A program made the translations under genes and the position numbers. The notes beneath the pieces were generated by a model. That model searched no databases. It worked only from the letters and a program-made list of their open reading frames with translations, and had not been told where the DNA came from. From Panopea generosa (Eukaryota; Mollusca; Bivalvia; Adapedonta; Hiatellidae), in the NCBI GenBank assembly GCA_029582155.1, contig CM055899.1:80111556-80175555 (forward strand): a stretch of DNA of 64,000 nt, written 5' to 3'. Of the stretch, positions 49,868 through 61,338 are shown piece after piece (positions within the stretch are counted from its first letter, which is position 1; each line of letters opens with the position of its first letter).

Positions 49868-49968
49868 TACAATTATCATTGTTATTATTGTTATTATTAT
49901 TATTATTATCATCATTATTATCATTATCATCACAATCATCATCATCATCATAATTATTATTATTTAAT
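49868..49968. repeat. ATT/ATC microsatellite
   Basis: Imperfect (TTA)n and (ATC)n adjoining the outer end of the right LTR. Confidence 0.9.
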
Positions 49969-50479
49969 TATATTATGAAAATCATTACTTGTAATTATGT
50001 ATAGATATGGGGTTACACATGTGGATGTATTTACCAATACATTGTAACGAGAAAAAATGCATTGTAAGCAAAAGTCCGGGTTTACACGCGAAATATAGCA
50101 AAACCTCATTATCATTAAACTTAACTTTTATGATTTTAATGGATGCATAAAAAATGTTTCTCTAAAATTTGGTTTTATATGAATCATACAAATTGTATTA
50201 CACTGTATTATTGAGTTTATAACTGAATGAATGAGTAAATTTAATAATATATGATTCAATTTTGTGTATAGAAGCTGTTTATGCATATATATGTAATAAA
50301 TGTACACTGGCCGCTGACCTTTTTGACCTAGATTTGATAAGAATAAATAGGTTTTAACCAATTTTTCATTTGCATTCTGTTGATAATTCATACTAAATCG
50401 TAGTAGTATTTACATAATTAAAATAAAATTCTATTTTTATATTAAACCACTTTCTATTTCACTTTGTAAATGATACCAC

Positions 50480-50611
50480 CTTTGTTGCACCGATCACCAG
50501 TCAATCCAGGTACGCATCCATCCATGCATAACCCCGAAACATTTAAACACGGTTCTGGACAGAAATAGCACAGTTCTGAACAATTCTCGCCATAGCGGTA
50601 AGGCAAGCATT
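50480..50611 (-). CDS. EGF-like exon (eight-cysteine)
   Basis: The 132-bp exon is bounded by tttcctag and AAAG|gtggta, phase 1-1. It encodes ECLPYRYGENCSELC, then PEPCLNVSGLCMDGC and GLTGDRCNKG. Eight cysteines and the NVSG sequon align with the EGF exons at 60.2 and 23.3 kb. The aromatic Trp of the GW.G motif is Leu here. The donor gtggta is weaker than the other donors in this gene. Upstream is the kringle C-half at 54.7 kb. The next recognised exon downstream is the kringle C-half at 28.7 kb, which starts in phase 0, so a phase 1-0 exon (a kringle N-half) should lie between them but was not found. Confidence 0.85.
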
Positions 50612-50777
50612 CTAGGAAAATCAATTAAAAAATAATATGTGTTTATAGCAAATTAACGTATGTACTAAAATATTAGAGGCATGAAAGATAGGCCGAACTA
50701 TTTTGTTTACTGAAAATTACAATTACCGAATAATAATGTTCCTATGAAAAAGACGATTTATACCTAACATACTTTTA

Positions 50778-50917
50778 CGGTGTTTTGTTAGGGTCATATT
50801 GCTATTGCTTTGTCAACAGGCACACCCGATGCGACGTGCCATCGTGTTATTGCTTTGTCAACAGGCACACTCGATGCGACGTGCCATCGTGATGATCCTA
50901 ACGGAACACCGAACATT
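50778..50917. mobile_element. Small TIR element with internal 47-bp tandem repeat
   Basis: cggtgttttgttagggtcat at the left and the inverse of cggtgttccgttaggatcat at the right form imperfect 20-bp inverted ends. Between them lie two tandem copies of attgctttgtcaacaggcac plus gatgcgacgtgccatcgtg (about 47 bp). The cgatg...catcg inside each copy can form a hairpin. MITE-like; no coding capacity. It sits in an intron about 170 bp upstream of the EGF exon at 50.5 kb. Confidence 0.75.
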
Positions 50918-51067
50918 TTTATATTATGTAGTATACTGCTTATTTAATTCAACACATTTTATATTTTTCTACATCCTTTGAATAACATCTTCTCAACATC
51001 AGATTTTCAATGAGCTGTAAATAGTTTAATTTATAATGCAATTTATATAATTTTAATTAATTCAATT

Positions 51068-53603
51068 AAAGCGGAATATACCTTTTAAATTATTTTATAT
51101 TATAAGTCAGTGGTATAATTAGTATATTATGAAAAAGTAATTTCCATTGTGAATATGTATTTTTTGCAGGAGTAAATACAACATTTATTTATATATGACA
51201 TCGTAAACATGGCCATGTTCAATCTTTTTGACGTCCCAATTTATAGCAGCAAAATCGCGTATTTTTCGACCTCCGTTGAGTTATAACCTAATGTACAGAA
51301 TAGAAACATATATCACCAAGTACACATCCGACGGATGTATTGATTTACAAATGCAAAAATTACGACGAACGCCAAATTCTGAAAATACTAGCGAAACTAT
51401 TTTTTCTCTCGATTTTTTCTAAAATCGGTTTAATAAAAGAATACATAAAAAGCAAACCGAGAGATTTCGGCATAACTTTTATATGATTTTATGCAATATA
51501 TTGTATAATTATGCAAGAGTTTAAGAGAAATTGACAAACTACAATTTTCATAATTTTCAATTATTTAACCCTACCCTTCATCACAAAACGCTTTAAAGCA
51601 AAACGACAACGTTGGTATAGCAAATTAAATGTTGGGTTTGTGATTATTAATAAAATTTGATATGCAGTGCATAACCTTATAAATGTGTTGAAAATGACGT
51701 TAAACCTCATTCTACAAAAACTAGTATTTTGTGCACACAAGTTATATCTACTATTGCACTTCTGTTTAGTGGCATATTATTTTGAGCCAGTCGACAAACG
51801 TTCCACATAATCGTCCATTACTAGATCGTGATCAACATCATCGTAATAAAGAAGCAAAATATCATCATCATCATCATTGTTTTCATCATCGTCATGGTTA
51901 TCGTCATTTGGTAAGACATTCTTAGCATCCCTTGTTTTGTTTTTTTATTTTACATAAATGCCGCTCTAGATTCAATACTACGTCTTTCCTTCAACCGACA
52001 ACGTTTTAATTTACTCATATTTCTATTCTCTTTTGAACATCACCAGTATTATGTAAAAATCAGATTGCAATAATGTGTAAATAATGTCGGCTATTTGCAC
52101 GGCTGTGACGTTTTTGTCTGCTTGAAGCTTTTTGTTCGCAACACTTTTATCTACATAAATATAGAAATACGTCGACTTTTGTCTCGATGCGATCAGAAAT
52201 ATTCATTGTCCTAAATTTTGATCAGACAAAAGGCGACATGTTGACAAAATTTGATCAACCAACCGGAAACTTATGGGATTTTTTACTTATTAAGTCAAAT
52301 GTGAAATTAAATACCTCAGTATAAAACACGTTTCTAGTTTGCTGTGATTCTCTTAAAGGGCACGATACGTTCTACGAAGAGTGGGAGCGCAGCTGAAAGA
52401 GTGTTGACCGCTTACTCCAAAGGTCGCGGCTTTGATCGTCTTAATGGCCATACAAATTACCTGTCCTCGTCAGTTCATTCATCATCAAAATAGCCAATGA
52501 ACCGTACAACATAACTAATTATATGTCTTTGAAACTTATATGACTGGATTAATTAAATTGCTGTTTCGAAAAAAAATTAAAACTTAAAGTGCATTTCCAT
52601 CATAATTCTTTCAAATATTAAATTTAACTTTGACACAACTTAATATTTTGGAAAGGAATAAAGGTAATTTAACCAAAACCGCTTGCCCACTTGTGTGTTT
52701 TTGCAGAAAAAAAATACAAACCATAGTAATATCATTTAATGGAACTGGTTGGAAGGGTGCTCCACCGTACGTTCAACGGCGATATACATGGATCGTGGCT
52801 TTTTACTGCTAATCATAGCGGGTATTGTTTCAAGCTCGTTTTATAAATGTGTATCATTTTGCTCCGAACTTCAAAAAAGCCAGACATGTTGTTCTAATAA
52901 CTGACAACCATAATGTCCACATTTCACAAGCAGTCGTGGTGGTAGTCAGAAATGAGAATATTATTTTGGAATCATGTTCCGTGTAAGTGAAATAAAAATG
53001 ACGGTTTTGTACGTGTACCAAACAGATTCGCTATTATAATGGCTATAAACGATTAAGTTTCCACTTAACAGCAGTAGTATATATAAATAGTTGACGTTGA
53101 CGTTTGCTTTTAAATGTTTTTTATAACGTAGGATAGGATTAAATAATAATAATATTTGTACCATATGTAGTATAAAATCATATTAAATTATGCAAAAATC
53201 GCTCTGTTTGTTTTTTGGTAATTTTGATTTGAAGTGTTTTTTTTTCTCGAAAAATCGAGAAAAAATAGTTCCCGTTTTTCGCTATTATTTTCAGAATTTG
53301 GCGTTCGTCGTAATTTTGCATTTGTAATTCTATACATCCGTCAGATGTGTACGTGGTGATATACGTTTCGATTCTGTACATTTGTTATAACTCAACTGTG
53401 GTCGAAAAATACGCGATTTCGCTGCTATAAATTGGGACGTCAAAAAGGCTGAACATGGCCATGTTTACGACGTCACATATAAATATATGTTATATTTGCC
53501 GCTGAAAAGTATACATATTCATATTGGAAATTACTTTTAGTTTCATAATATACTAATTATACCACTTATTTCAAAAATAATTTAAAAGGTATAATCCTCC
53601 TTA
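51068..53603. mobile_element. Long inverted-repeat element (430-bp arms, 1.65-kb centre)
   Basis: The arm at 51,068-51,505 matches the reverse complement of 53,165-53,603 along its full length. Shared words include ataccttttaaattatttt, gtggtataattagtatatta, aacatggccatgttca, tttttgacgtcccaatttat, atcgcgtatttttcgacc and gacgaacgccaaattctga. It could be a DNA transposon with very long TIRs or two copies of one repeat inserted head to head. The centre shows no transposase and holds a SINE head at 52.37 kb. Confidence 0.75.
52370..52485 (+). mobile_element. tRNA-like SINE head
   Basis: gtgggagcgcagctgaaaga, gtgttgaccgcttactccaa and aggtcgcggctttgatcgtc follow tRNA box A and box B order. The tail is short and unclear. 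Confidence 0.5.
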
Positions 53604-53848
53604 ACATGTGTGTAACAACGTTAGAAACCAACAGGAAATGTCAAAGCCTAAAAAAAAAAATGTACACAATTTACATGTATAAGCAAAATGATTGAAAAAC
53701 GAAACTACTGTAGTTGCAAACAAGGCTCGCCTCCTTGGAATTATCAGAAGCAAAAGAAGTTACTTAGGAGCTCAAACATGAATAACGTTTGGGGCACCCC
53801 GCTCCTCTCTGACTATTTTCTTACAAATAAAGTTTTGCAGCTTACTTA

Positions 53849-54534
53849 GGTGCCGATGCGGACAGCGGACTACGAACTAAATTCGGGGATTTTCTTAAAA
53901 CAACTTTGTCATAATTCTAAACCGATGAGCATGATCATTAATGTAGTTGCGGATACTTTTTTAATTGTTAGGAGTAATAGTAGAAAACATATTATAAAAT
54001 TTAAGAAAAACGCAGTTTTCAATATTTAAATATTTAATAGTCATCCGAGTCCGAACTGCTGATTCCTAGTTTTCTTAAAATGTTAGAATTTTTTATTGAT
54101 TAATTTGTTCTAAGGAAACTGATTGTCGGTTGTTAGCGGCATCATTTGCTGGCCTGTTAACTTCAGGTCCCTGTTGTTGCTCTGGCTCACTCGGCCGGTG
54201 CGTATATAACACATATCGGCACATGTAGAAGTATATATAGCTGTACTTGCCTGGGCATGTGTAAAGTGTGTATAACGAGCCGCGAATCCATTCATATCGA
54301 CGCCGAGCGTGTACTGCCTAACCGCATGGTTATTTTGTCGTGTGTCTACATGAATATACATATATATGGTGTCTGATTATGCCTCGGACACAGTATTGAG
54401 CCAATATCTCGATATGTACATTTTTTTGTTATAATTATTTGAATAAAGTTTCCTATTTGAACTTCTCAATAAAATAAGTTTTTGAGAAAGAAAAAAACGA
54501 ATTTAGTCCGTCGTCCGCTGTCCGCAACGGCATC
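53849..54534. mobile_element. TIR element, 686 bp
   Basis: Left ggtgccgatgcggacagcgg and right (inverse) gatgccgttgcggacagcgg begin inverted ends of about 40-55 bp that continue with gac.acg.actaaattcg. The interior is non-coding; an 83-codon minus-strand ORF has no motif. No target duplication was recognised. It lies just downstream, in the gene's direction, of the kringle C-half exon at 54.7 kb. Confidence 0.7.
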
Positions 54535-54656
54535 GATGTTGTATAATATATATTAGATTGATTTATATTTTGCTGAGCGCTGATTGGAAGGAAATAATTA
54601 CAGATATACATGTATCAATACATTTCTGCAAATGTCATGAAATCAAAATGCCATAC

Positions 54657-54780
54657 CTTTAATTTTGGTAGAACAGTTTGGCAAATCACAATAATCAATT
54701 AAATCCCAGGCAACATAACACCATGGCCGCAATTCAATCCCTCTTGGATTACGACAATAGTTATGATCGAGGGATAAATC
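54657..54780 (-). CDS. Kringle domain, C-terminal half exon
   Basis: The 124-bp exon (cttttag acceptor, phase 0; G|gtatgg donor, phase 1) encodes DHNYCRNPRGIELRPWCYV, then DYCDLPNC. HNYCRNP, PWCYV and YCD.P.C are textbook landmarks of the second half of a kringle. It pairs with the N-half at 58.5 kb and passes to the EGF exon at 50.5 kb by a phase-1 junction that again makes a GAA codon. A decayed copy of its 5' end and the adjoining intron lies just upstream at about 54.9 kb. Confidence 0.9.
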
Positions 54781-55075
54781 CTAAAAGAGCACAAATGCAG
54801 AGTATTATGTAATTGTGGATATTTGAATAATAGTACTGATTCACTGAAAATGCACGATTGGATATATCCATTATATTACGCTTCTTATTGTATAATGATG
54901 ATATCGGTTATTGGATAAATTCTAAATAATAACAAATGCATATCATTATGTACATTTTAAAAATTTGAAGTATAGTACTAATACATTTAAGGGATATGAA
55001 AACGCAACTCATGAAGATATATGAAAAAACATATTCTGCACGAGCGGATATATCCATAATATTACGGTCGTTGTT
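54775..55075 (-). repeat. Tandem duplication covering the kringle C-half exon's 5' edge and intron
   Basis: The segment beginning ggataaatcctaaaag (exon start plus acceptor, plus-strand view) recurs at 54,916 as ggataaattctaaataataa, and both are followed by cattatgta, atagtact, gcacga and ggatatatccat blocks in the same order. The second copy keeps a tttag acceptor and a few codons resembling the exon start, but no kringle cysteines. Confidence 0.65.
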
Positions 55076-55079
55076 GTCT

Positions 55080-58000
55080 GATGGTAGTATTTGTTGCTGA
55101 CATGAGCTGTTACTACTCCCTACATTCTGATGTCGTTTGTTCTTCAAATATGAAACATTCATTTCATGGTACTTTTAATGGAGTTGAACACAATTTTAAC
55201 GCATGGCAGTAGGTAACTGGCAAATGTGCTTACATAAAGTGTTTGCACTGAGCAGGGTATTAATCTTCGGCCATTTTGTATTTTATAAATAACATGCATA
55301 TATGCTACTATTTGATGTTTTGAACATGTGAAATTTGTAAAAGAATATATTTAATTTAAATCGTCATTAAACTAGGACATCAGCAGTCAGATGTTAAGGG
55401 TCATTCAACAAGGCCCAAGACCACTACTCTGTCACGGACGGCCCAGATAAATGTATGTATTGTTTTCGTTAATGCTGTTGTCGTGGATGTTAAATTCTAC
55501 TACTCATGTAAGACCTAAAGTATTCATTTAACCTGCATACAGAAGCCAGTCTTAGTATTGATCATATGCGACGCTTGCTTTTCTAAAAGACAAAAGTCTT
55601 GACAAGTTCGGTCGAGAATAAAATCATTTTATATATCGAAAATCGATTAACGTTTTTGATTGGTTGGTTTAACAATCGGACTGGCTTGGAGATTGCCATA
55701 GTATTTCAAAGAAGTATATGTTGGATTTTTATTTCTATATTCATTATTTTTATACTATTAGATATTTTCTATGACAAAGATCTTGTACGAGATAACTGCC
55801 ATGATTTCTATCCGAATATATATTTTTAAATTTTATTATAACATAACTATTGCAGAGTTGTGTTTGTTTCAGCCAGTCAGATCTTACTTCCAGCTCCAAA
55901 CGTTTCTTCTGTACAACTTGTCAAGACGTTTGTCTTTAAGATATGCAAGCTTCGCATATAATTAAGACTAACGCTAGTCTACGTATTTTCACTGTGACTC
56001 CTGCTACAGAGTGAAACTGAGCGTGCGTGTAGTCGCTACTTCTTGATAATCAATCGGAATTCTTCTTTCATGTTCGCAGATTTGCATCGCAGTTGCGGCT
56101 GCGTATTTTATCCGGCATTCAATGTAAGATTGATATGGATCTGGAAATCAGAAGTCAAACAAAATGATTTCGAATGCAGGAGTGTAAACTTTTTCCGCAT
56201 CGGAAGTATAGCATAGCGAACCAGTCTGGTGTGTGATACATGTATGAGTATTCAAAATGTTATCAGAACGAGCGTTAATTTGTTGTAAAGTTATATAATG
56301 TTTGATAACATGTCATTTATTTCAATTTGTTAAACGAAAGTTTTAGTAACTAACAAATAATAAAAGGTGTCGAGGTATATATATATATATATTTATATAT
56401 AATTTACGGGCTGGACAGTCAGATTTTTAATGGTATATGAATCGATACGAGGATCGGCTGACTGTTTAGTCCGTATACTTACATTTGGACAGAAATCATG
56501 TACTGGTGTTAAATATATATGATATATTTAAACACAAAATGAAAAAAAGCAAATTTGTTCGTTCTATTGTCACAACAGACATTTGTTTGAAAATAAAGAG
56601 TGCTGCAACTATGCGCACATAAACATAACATCAGATAAATATACTTTACTGCAGATGTAAACACATGATATTTATTTCGCTGCACTTAAATTATGTGTTG
56701 ATGTTTAAATAAATATAGATCACATATACAAATAACGACATGGTGAGTGCCTAATAGTCTAAACTTTATCAGGTTTGACTCGCCAAACACGTGCCTACCT
56801 CATCTGATACAGTTCATATTACCAGGCACTAACATTTTCAAACTCCACGGACTGGTTCACTCTACTTCCGGAATACCGGGTATAATATTCAGCCCTAAAT
56901 GCAATGCAAAACTGCGAACATTATAGAGGAATGCCGATTGCTTATCAACAAGAAGCGAATACACTCACGCTCTGTCCTATTCTGGCAGGTATTTCCTGCA
57001 TCAAAATTTAAGACTGTTTACATATATTTATGGGGTCAAAATGCTTATTTGGGCTTCAATGTTTATTCATGCATGAAAAGTGTTTTCACAAGGCTGCTCT
57101 AGCCTCTATCTTGAACTTTATCCAGGTGTAACCAATAAAAATCATTCGTGCTGAATTTCCGGCCCATATATTGACATTCTTAGATAAACTAAGTATTTTT
57201 CAAAAATAAGACAAACATTTAAACGTTTTAAAACCTTCTTAAAGATTAATATGTGCATCAAATATTATATTATATGCCCAACGGAAATGAACGCCAAAAT
57301 GCAGCAGGATTCACAGTCGCGATAAGTAGACTTGCTATTGTATGCAGGTTATAATATTTTATTATCTCTTTCTAACGTTGATATCTTACATGTATCTGGC
57401 ATTCTCATATATCCATGTTACAAGCATGACTTCAGAATACCCTAATATGTTTGCAGACCCTTAAAATTGTTGTTATTTTGAAAAGGATTTTAACCCCTGT
57501 AAATAGTAAATACAATCCCTATAGTAGCCAAAATGTACTAAGATGTATGTTACTTTTATTTGGTTTTGTCTGTATTACAGGGATACATTCCTAATACATA
57601 ACATTTTGAAAAGCTTTTAAAACGATTACTAATAATTTCAAAACTAGTGTGATACAACTAATTTTAGAAATTTAAAAAATAAGGTAGAAATGTTTTATAT
57701 TCAACACTTAATAGAAAATCAAGGACTTTATTTCGTCAAAATATAACCCAGTGTAAAAACTGTTTCCTTTTTCTCTGAGTTCAATTCCGTGATTATGTGC
57801 GCAACATTTCATGCACTTTTCTGTAAAGATTTGTTTACATTATTTATAACAAAATGTCAGTCAAACTGAAGAAAAGAAGGTTATTTCGTCCAAAACAAAA
57901 TAAGAAATTAGCATACAGTTTTATTCTTGATTTCATTTATCTGTTGAAAAATCGCGATTTTCTCTAATGATTAAATAATGTTGTTTTTGTGATTCAGACA

Positions 58001-58425
58001 CACATTTTAGACGGACAAATTGACGGACAATCTGGTGACTATATGCTCATCCTTGTCATGAGAAGTCCGTGTAATGCTTTTTATAATGGATATATATATA
58101 TATATATATATATTTATGTATATATATATATAATTTATTTCAAACAAATTGAACTCGTGTATTACCTAAGAAGTAAATACTTTACGGGTATGGGCTGTTG
58201 TTCCTGCCATCTTTCGGTCTCTATTGCGAGTATATTTAAATAAACTCATAATCGGGTAAGCGTATACCTAAACTGTTTTTCTGTGGCAAAGTCTAAATAA
58301 AGTTTTGAAAGTAAGTAATTATAGGTATTTACCCAACTAGAAGCATGTTTAGGTTATTTAAAGAAACACTTGGATAATATTTCCTGTTTACTTTATATTG
58401 AGATAATTGTGATAATAATGTGTAC
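55080..58425. other. Intron between kringle halves, nothing recognised
   Basis: Phase-0 intron linking the two halves of the best kringle. It contains a (TA)n run at 56,373-56,402 and one at 58,089-58,132. Short ORFs with hydrophobic runs (for example 55.7 kb) show no known motif. Confidence 0.5.
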
Positions 58426-58429
58426 ATAC

Positions 58430-58548
58430 CGATCCTCGAAACAAATTCAAGCTATAATAAAAAGTTTCCCACCAGTATAGGCAGGTCTTCCCTGTGGATA
58501 CTTCTGACATATTTCCACGGTATGATTCTCCATTTCCAAGTATACATT
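58430..58548 (-). CDS. Kringle domain, N-terminal half exon
   Basis: The 119-bp exon (ttacag acceptor, phase 1; gtatgt donor, phase 0) encodes ECILGNGESYRGNMSE followed by STGKTCLYWWETFYY. This is the kringle opening: first Cys, GNG.SYRG, then SG..C..W. Kringles are about 80-residue triple-disulfide modules used for protein or ligand binding outside the cell. In many animal genes they are split by a phase-0 intron roughly in the middle, as seen here. It joins in frame to the C-half exon at 54.7 kb and together they make a full kringle with all six expected cysteines. This is the best preserved kringle in the window. Confidence 0.88.
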
Positions 58549-58559
58549 CTGTAAGTAGC

Positions 58560-60150
58560 GCAATTATGCAACGAAATCGTATAAAAAATCGTTTCTGCTA
58601 AAATGATAGTCAATATTAATCCCAGTGAACTCTATTTCACTCAGCTTATGTTTATAAGGTAACGTAATACTTATAAGACATACTTGTGTGAAGTAATTAC
58701 TCGTTTAGTTTAAGTAATTTGTTTATATTTGTATTTGTTTTTTGTTGTTGTTTTTTTTGGAGACAAGGAGGACATTGTTATGGTAAAGTGTATCTGTTGA
58801 AATTTATTTTTTACCAAGTTTATACAGCTTTCAAAAAAGTGTAAAGAGTAATTTGCGAAGCTCATTTAAACTGCGTGATTGTATTTGTATTGAATGTTTA
58901 AGCATTATGCGAATCCCTGTTTTATATTTTTGTATCGTGCCGCGAGTTTTGTTGGCAATACAATTATACTAAATACAGAAATAGCTTGATGATCATCATA
59001 TATAATATTTTTCCGTCTGTAAAAGTGATTTCTTCAAATGACTGGATAGATATATTTGGTTGCAATAAATCAACTATCAATTGACATGTAGAAGCCATAA
59101 TAAACGCCTCGTCATTTAATGACCTTCAGTCGAGCATGATAAACTTTTATATACATGCTTTACTACAGTTACACCGTGTCGTGGATTCTAAACCAACCCA
59201 GAACCCATTGACGCTTAACATCAGTCGAGCCTGGGGCAACCATCTACTCAAGAAACCCAGTGTCTGTGAATAAGCATTGTGACAATAACTTTGTTCCAGT
59301 CTGTATTTGAGAGCAGCAATGCAACCCGTGCAACGGATACATGTAGCTTACTATTATCCTTTACGCGCTGGGTATCTGCAAATATTTTATCTCTAAAGTA
59401 ATTGTATTTCAACTAACAGTCTCACTGCATTTCAATCCCGAGTATATTTATGGCACATGGTGTCCTCGGACGACAAATCACAGAATTACCGTTATTTGTG
59501 ATTCTAAGGTTTTGAATCCCTTCTCTAAATAGTGTAACAACTCGTTAAGGCTACATCGCTCTTTTATACAAGTTGACTGTGGCACCCACGGCACAATTAT
59601 GAATATAGTATGTGCACAAAACAACGCTTCAAACATTGTTTCTTTACTCCTATAGCATAACCATACAATTTCCGTAAAAAGAGAATAACACAATTAATAA
59701 TCATAGATAAGACAACTATGGTTGCATTTAAAATAGCATAAGCAAATTTGAACATCTTAACGTTATGGTCTACAGTTTTAACCACAGCCTCATTTCTTTA
59801 ACTTAACATATCCGTACACATTTGTACTGTCTATTTTCAGCCAAAACAAGTATTGTGCTTGTGAAAAATGATATTTCAAAATAATGTCTAGCTCTTGTAT
59901 TGTGACGAATCGGCCATAACCCGGAGTAGTTCCCTTATCGTAAATATTTACTGTACAGGTAAAGCACCAGCCACGTTGTGCTTGAGTTCATATTCCCGAC
60001 AATACGAGACGTATATCATATTTTTTATACAAACTATTCATCTGAAAGTTACTCCATCTGCGTTTAGTGATATCTAGGTAAAGTATGATTTTGTACTGTT
60101 CAAGTAGGTACGTTTATACCATTTATTGCTAACTAATATATAACAAAAAT
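58560..60150. other. Intron sequence, nothing recognised
   Basis: No repeat or exon landmark; a minus-strand hydrophobic ORF at 59.6-59.8 kb lacks splice context. Confidence 0.4.
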
Positions 60151-60156
60151 ACCTAC

Positions 60157-60288
60157 CTTCGTGACATCGTTCACCCATCCAACCAGGAAAACAGCCATCC
60201 ATACACCGCCCCGTAACATTGTAACACGGCTCGTCACAGTTTCGACATTCCTTGTTACACTCATCGCCATAAACATATTTCGGACACA
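60157..60288 (-). CDS. EGF-like exon (eight-cysteine, MEGF/laminin-type)
   Basis: The 132-bp exon is bounded by aacacag and G|gtaggt, phase 1-1, and encodes one 44-residue domain beginning CPKYVYGDECNKEC and ending GWMGERCHEG. Eight cysteines, the YG after the first cysteine, the central NVTG, and the GC.PGW.G..C ending match the EGF-like repeats of MEGF10/SREC-type proteins. NVT is also an N-glycosylation sequon, and it recurs at the same place in all three EGF exons here. The phase-1 end supplies the G of a GAA codon completed by the kringle N-half exon at 58.5 kb. Domain recognition is strong; the parent gene's identity is not known. Confidence 0.88.
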
Positions 60289-60806
60289 CTGTGTTTTGTT
60301 TTAATATAAAACATTATACGAAGATAAGGTTTTGCTTAATGCGATTAGTAAAACATGTAATGCATTAAAATAGGCAGTGTTTAGATTAAACCACCGTACC
60401 AAATAAAATGGAATTATTTCTCATCAACGTATACATGTAATATAGCATAGTGGTGTTTTGGTCCGTGTTTGTCTGTAGTACGTAAGCAGAAATAAGCACA
60501 ATGTATCTTCTTTTTAGAGCAAATTATTTATTTAACTTTAACTTTTGCACAGATATTTAAATTATGTTTTCATCAGAAGCCAACATGTACTGGTATATCC
60601 TTTCGGAGATTTCAATCAATTTGCTCGTCGATGTAAGATTATAATCTATCATTAAAAAATAAAAATGAATTGATTCTTGAAGTAGTGAATACTTTGCAGG
60701 CACTTTCTATCATGGACCATTTCACTAAGTTGTTAATAGACTTTTTATCAAATTTCTTTTATATGTTTGGGTGTATATATATATATGAAAATATATGAAT
60801 ATGAAT

Positions 60807-60963
60807 AACCGAAATATAAATGTACAGACCAGACTACGGCGAGCTACAATGCCAACCATAGACACAATACCAAGGCCTCTGCCAAACCAATAAATTTGTT
60901 GTCGACCATGACTTATATACTATGGATTTACATGCAACACATCTGGACTGGACGGACAAATTA
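60807..60963 (+). repeat. Interspersed repeat, partner of 21.49-21.65 kb
   Basis: gaataaccgaaatataaatg, actacggcgagctacaatgc, gacttatatactatgg and acacatctggactggacgg match the inverted copy 39 kb away. Flanked by (TA)n runs on both sides (60,772-60,783; 60,962-60,981). Confidence 0.75.
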
Positions 60964-61338
60964 TATATATATATATATATACGTACATGTTAACACTATT
61001 ATTAATGTGCATTAGTATTGTTTATCTATTAGGACAAAAAATATGTTTATTAATAAAAAATGAAGTAATAGATATCATAAAACAAAAATATCTTACTTAA
61101 AATAACTAGTACAAAATAAACTGACTAGTCAACAATATGGTTATATTTTGCGCTGTCAACTAAACTTATAATATTTATCATATATTAAACAAATTAGTTC
61201 AAATTTTAATTAACTAAACATCAATGCATTTGATTATGTTTCTTTTAATGATATCATTAGTTAAGGAATGTATATGCGTTTCTTCATGCAATTCATACAA
61301 ACAGTCTTTAATAAAAACTAGTAGATATTTGTGTTTTG

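Larger units (their letters stand above)
32352..49871 (-). mobile_element. Decayed Ty3/Gmr1-like LTR retrotransposon with nested insertions
   Basis: Terminal repeats lie at about 32,352-33,539 and, interrupted, at 43,828-49,871; by eye they are roughly 90% alike, so the insertion is old. Minus-strand parts, in element order: a gag-like start near 42.8 kb, integrase C-terminal region (FAYRDVPQESLGFSPFEL, about 35.8 kb), reverse transcriptase (35.2-34.45 kb; IRFCIDFRQLNK, FSKIDLSKGC, VDDILIF), and RNase H (about 34.2-33.95 kb; NYSVIEKECLEVIWGI). A purine-rich ccttaggggga precedes the 3' LTR. Integrase before reverse transcriptase is the hallmark of Gmr1-type elements. Much of gag, protease and integrase is missing and the rest is broken many times. 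Exact outer ends and a target duplication could not be read. Confidence 0.85.

Noticed and set aside
55599-55829. Membrane protein ORF
   Set aside because: Hydrophobicity expected from AT-rich intron DNA; no motif or conservation signal visible.
59597-59785. Transmembrane exon
   Set aside because: Hydrophobic run without acceptable acceptor or donor; it would fall between an EGF and a kringle exon and break phase.
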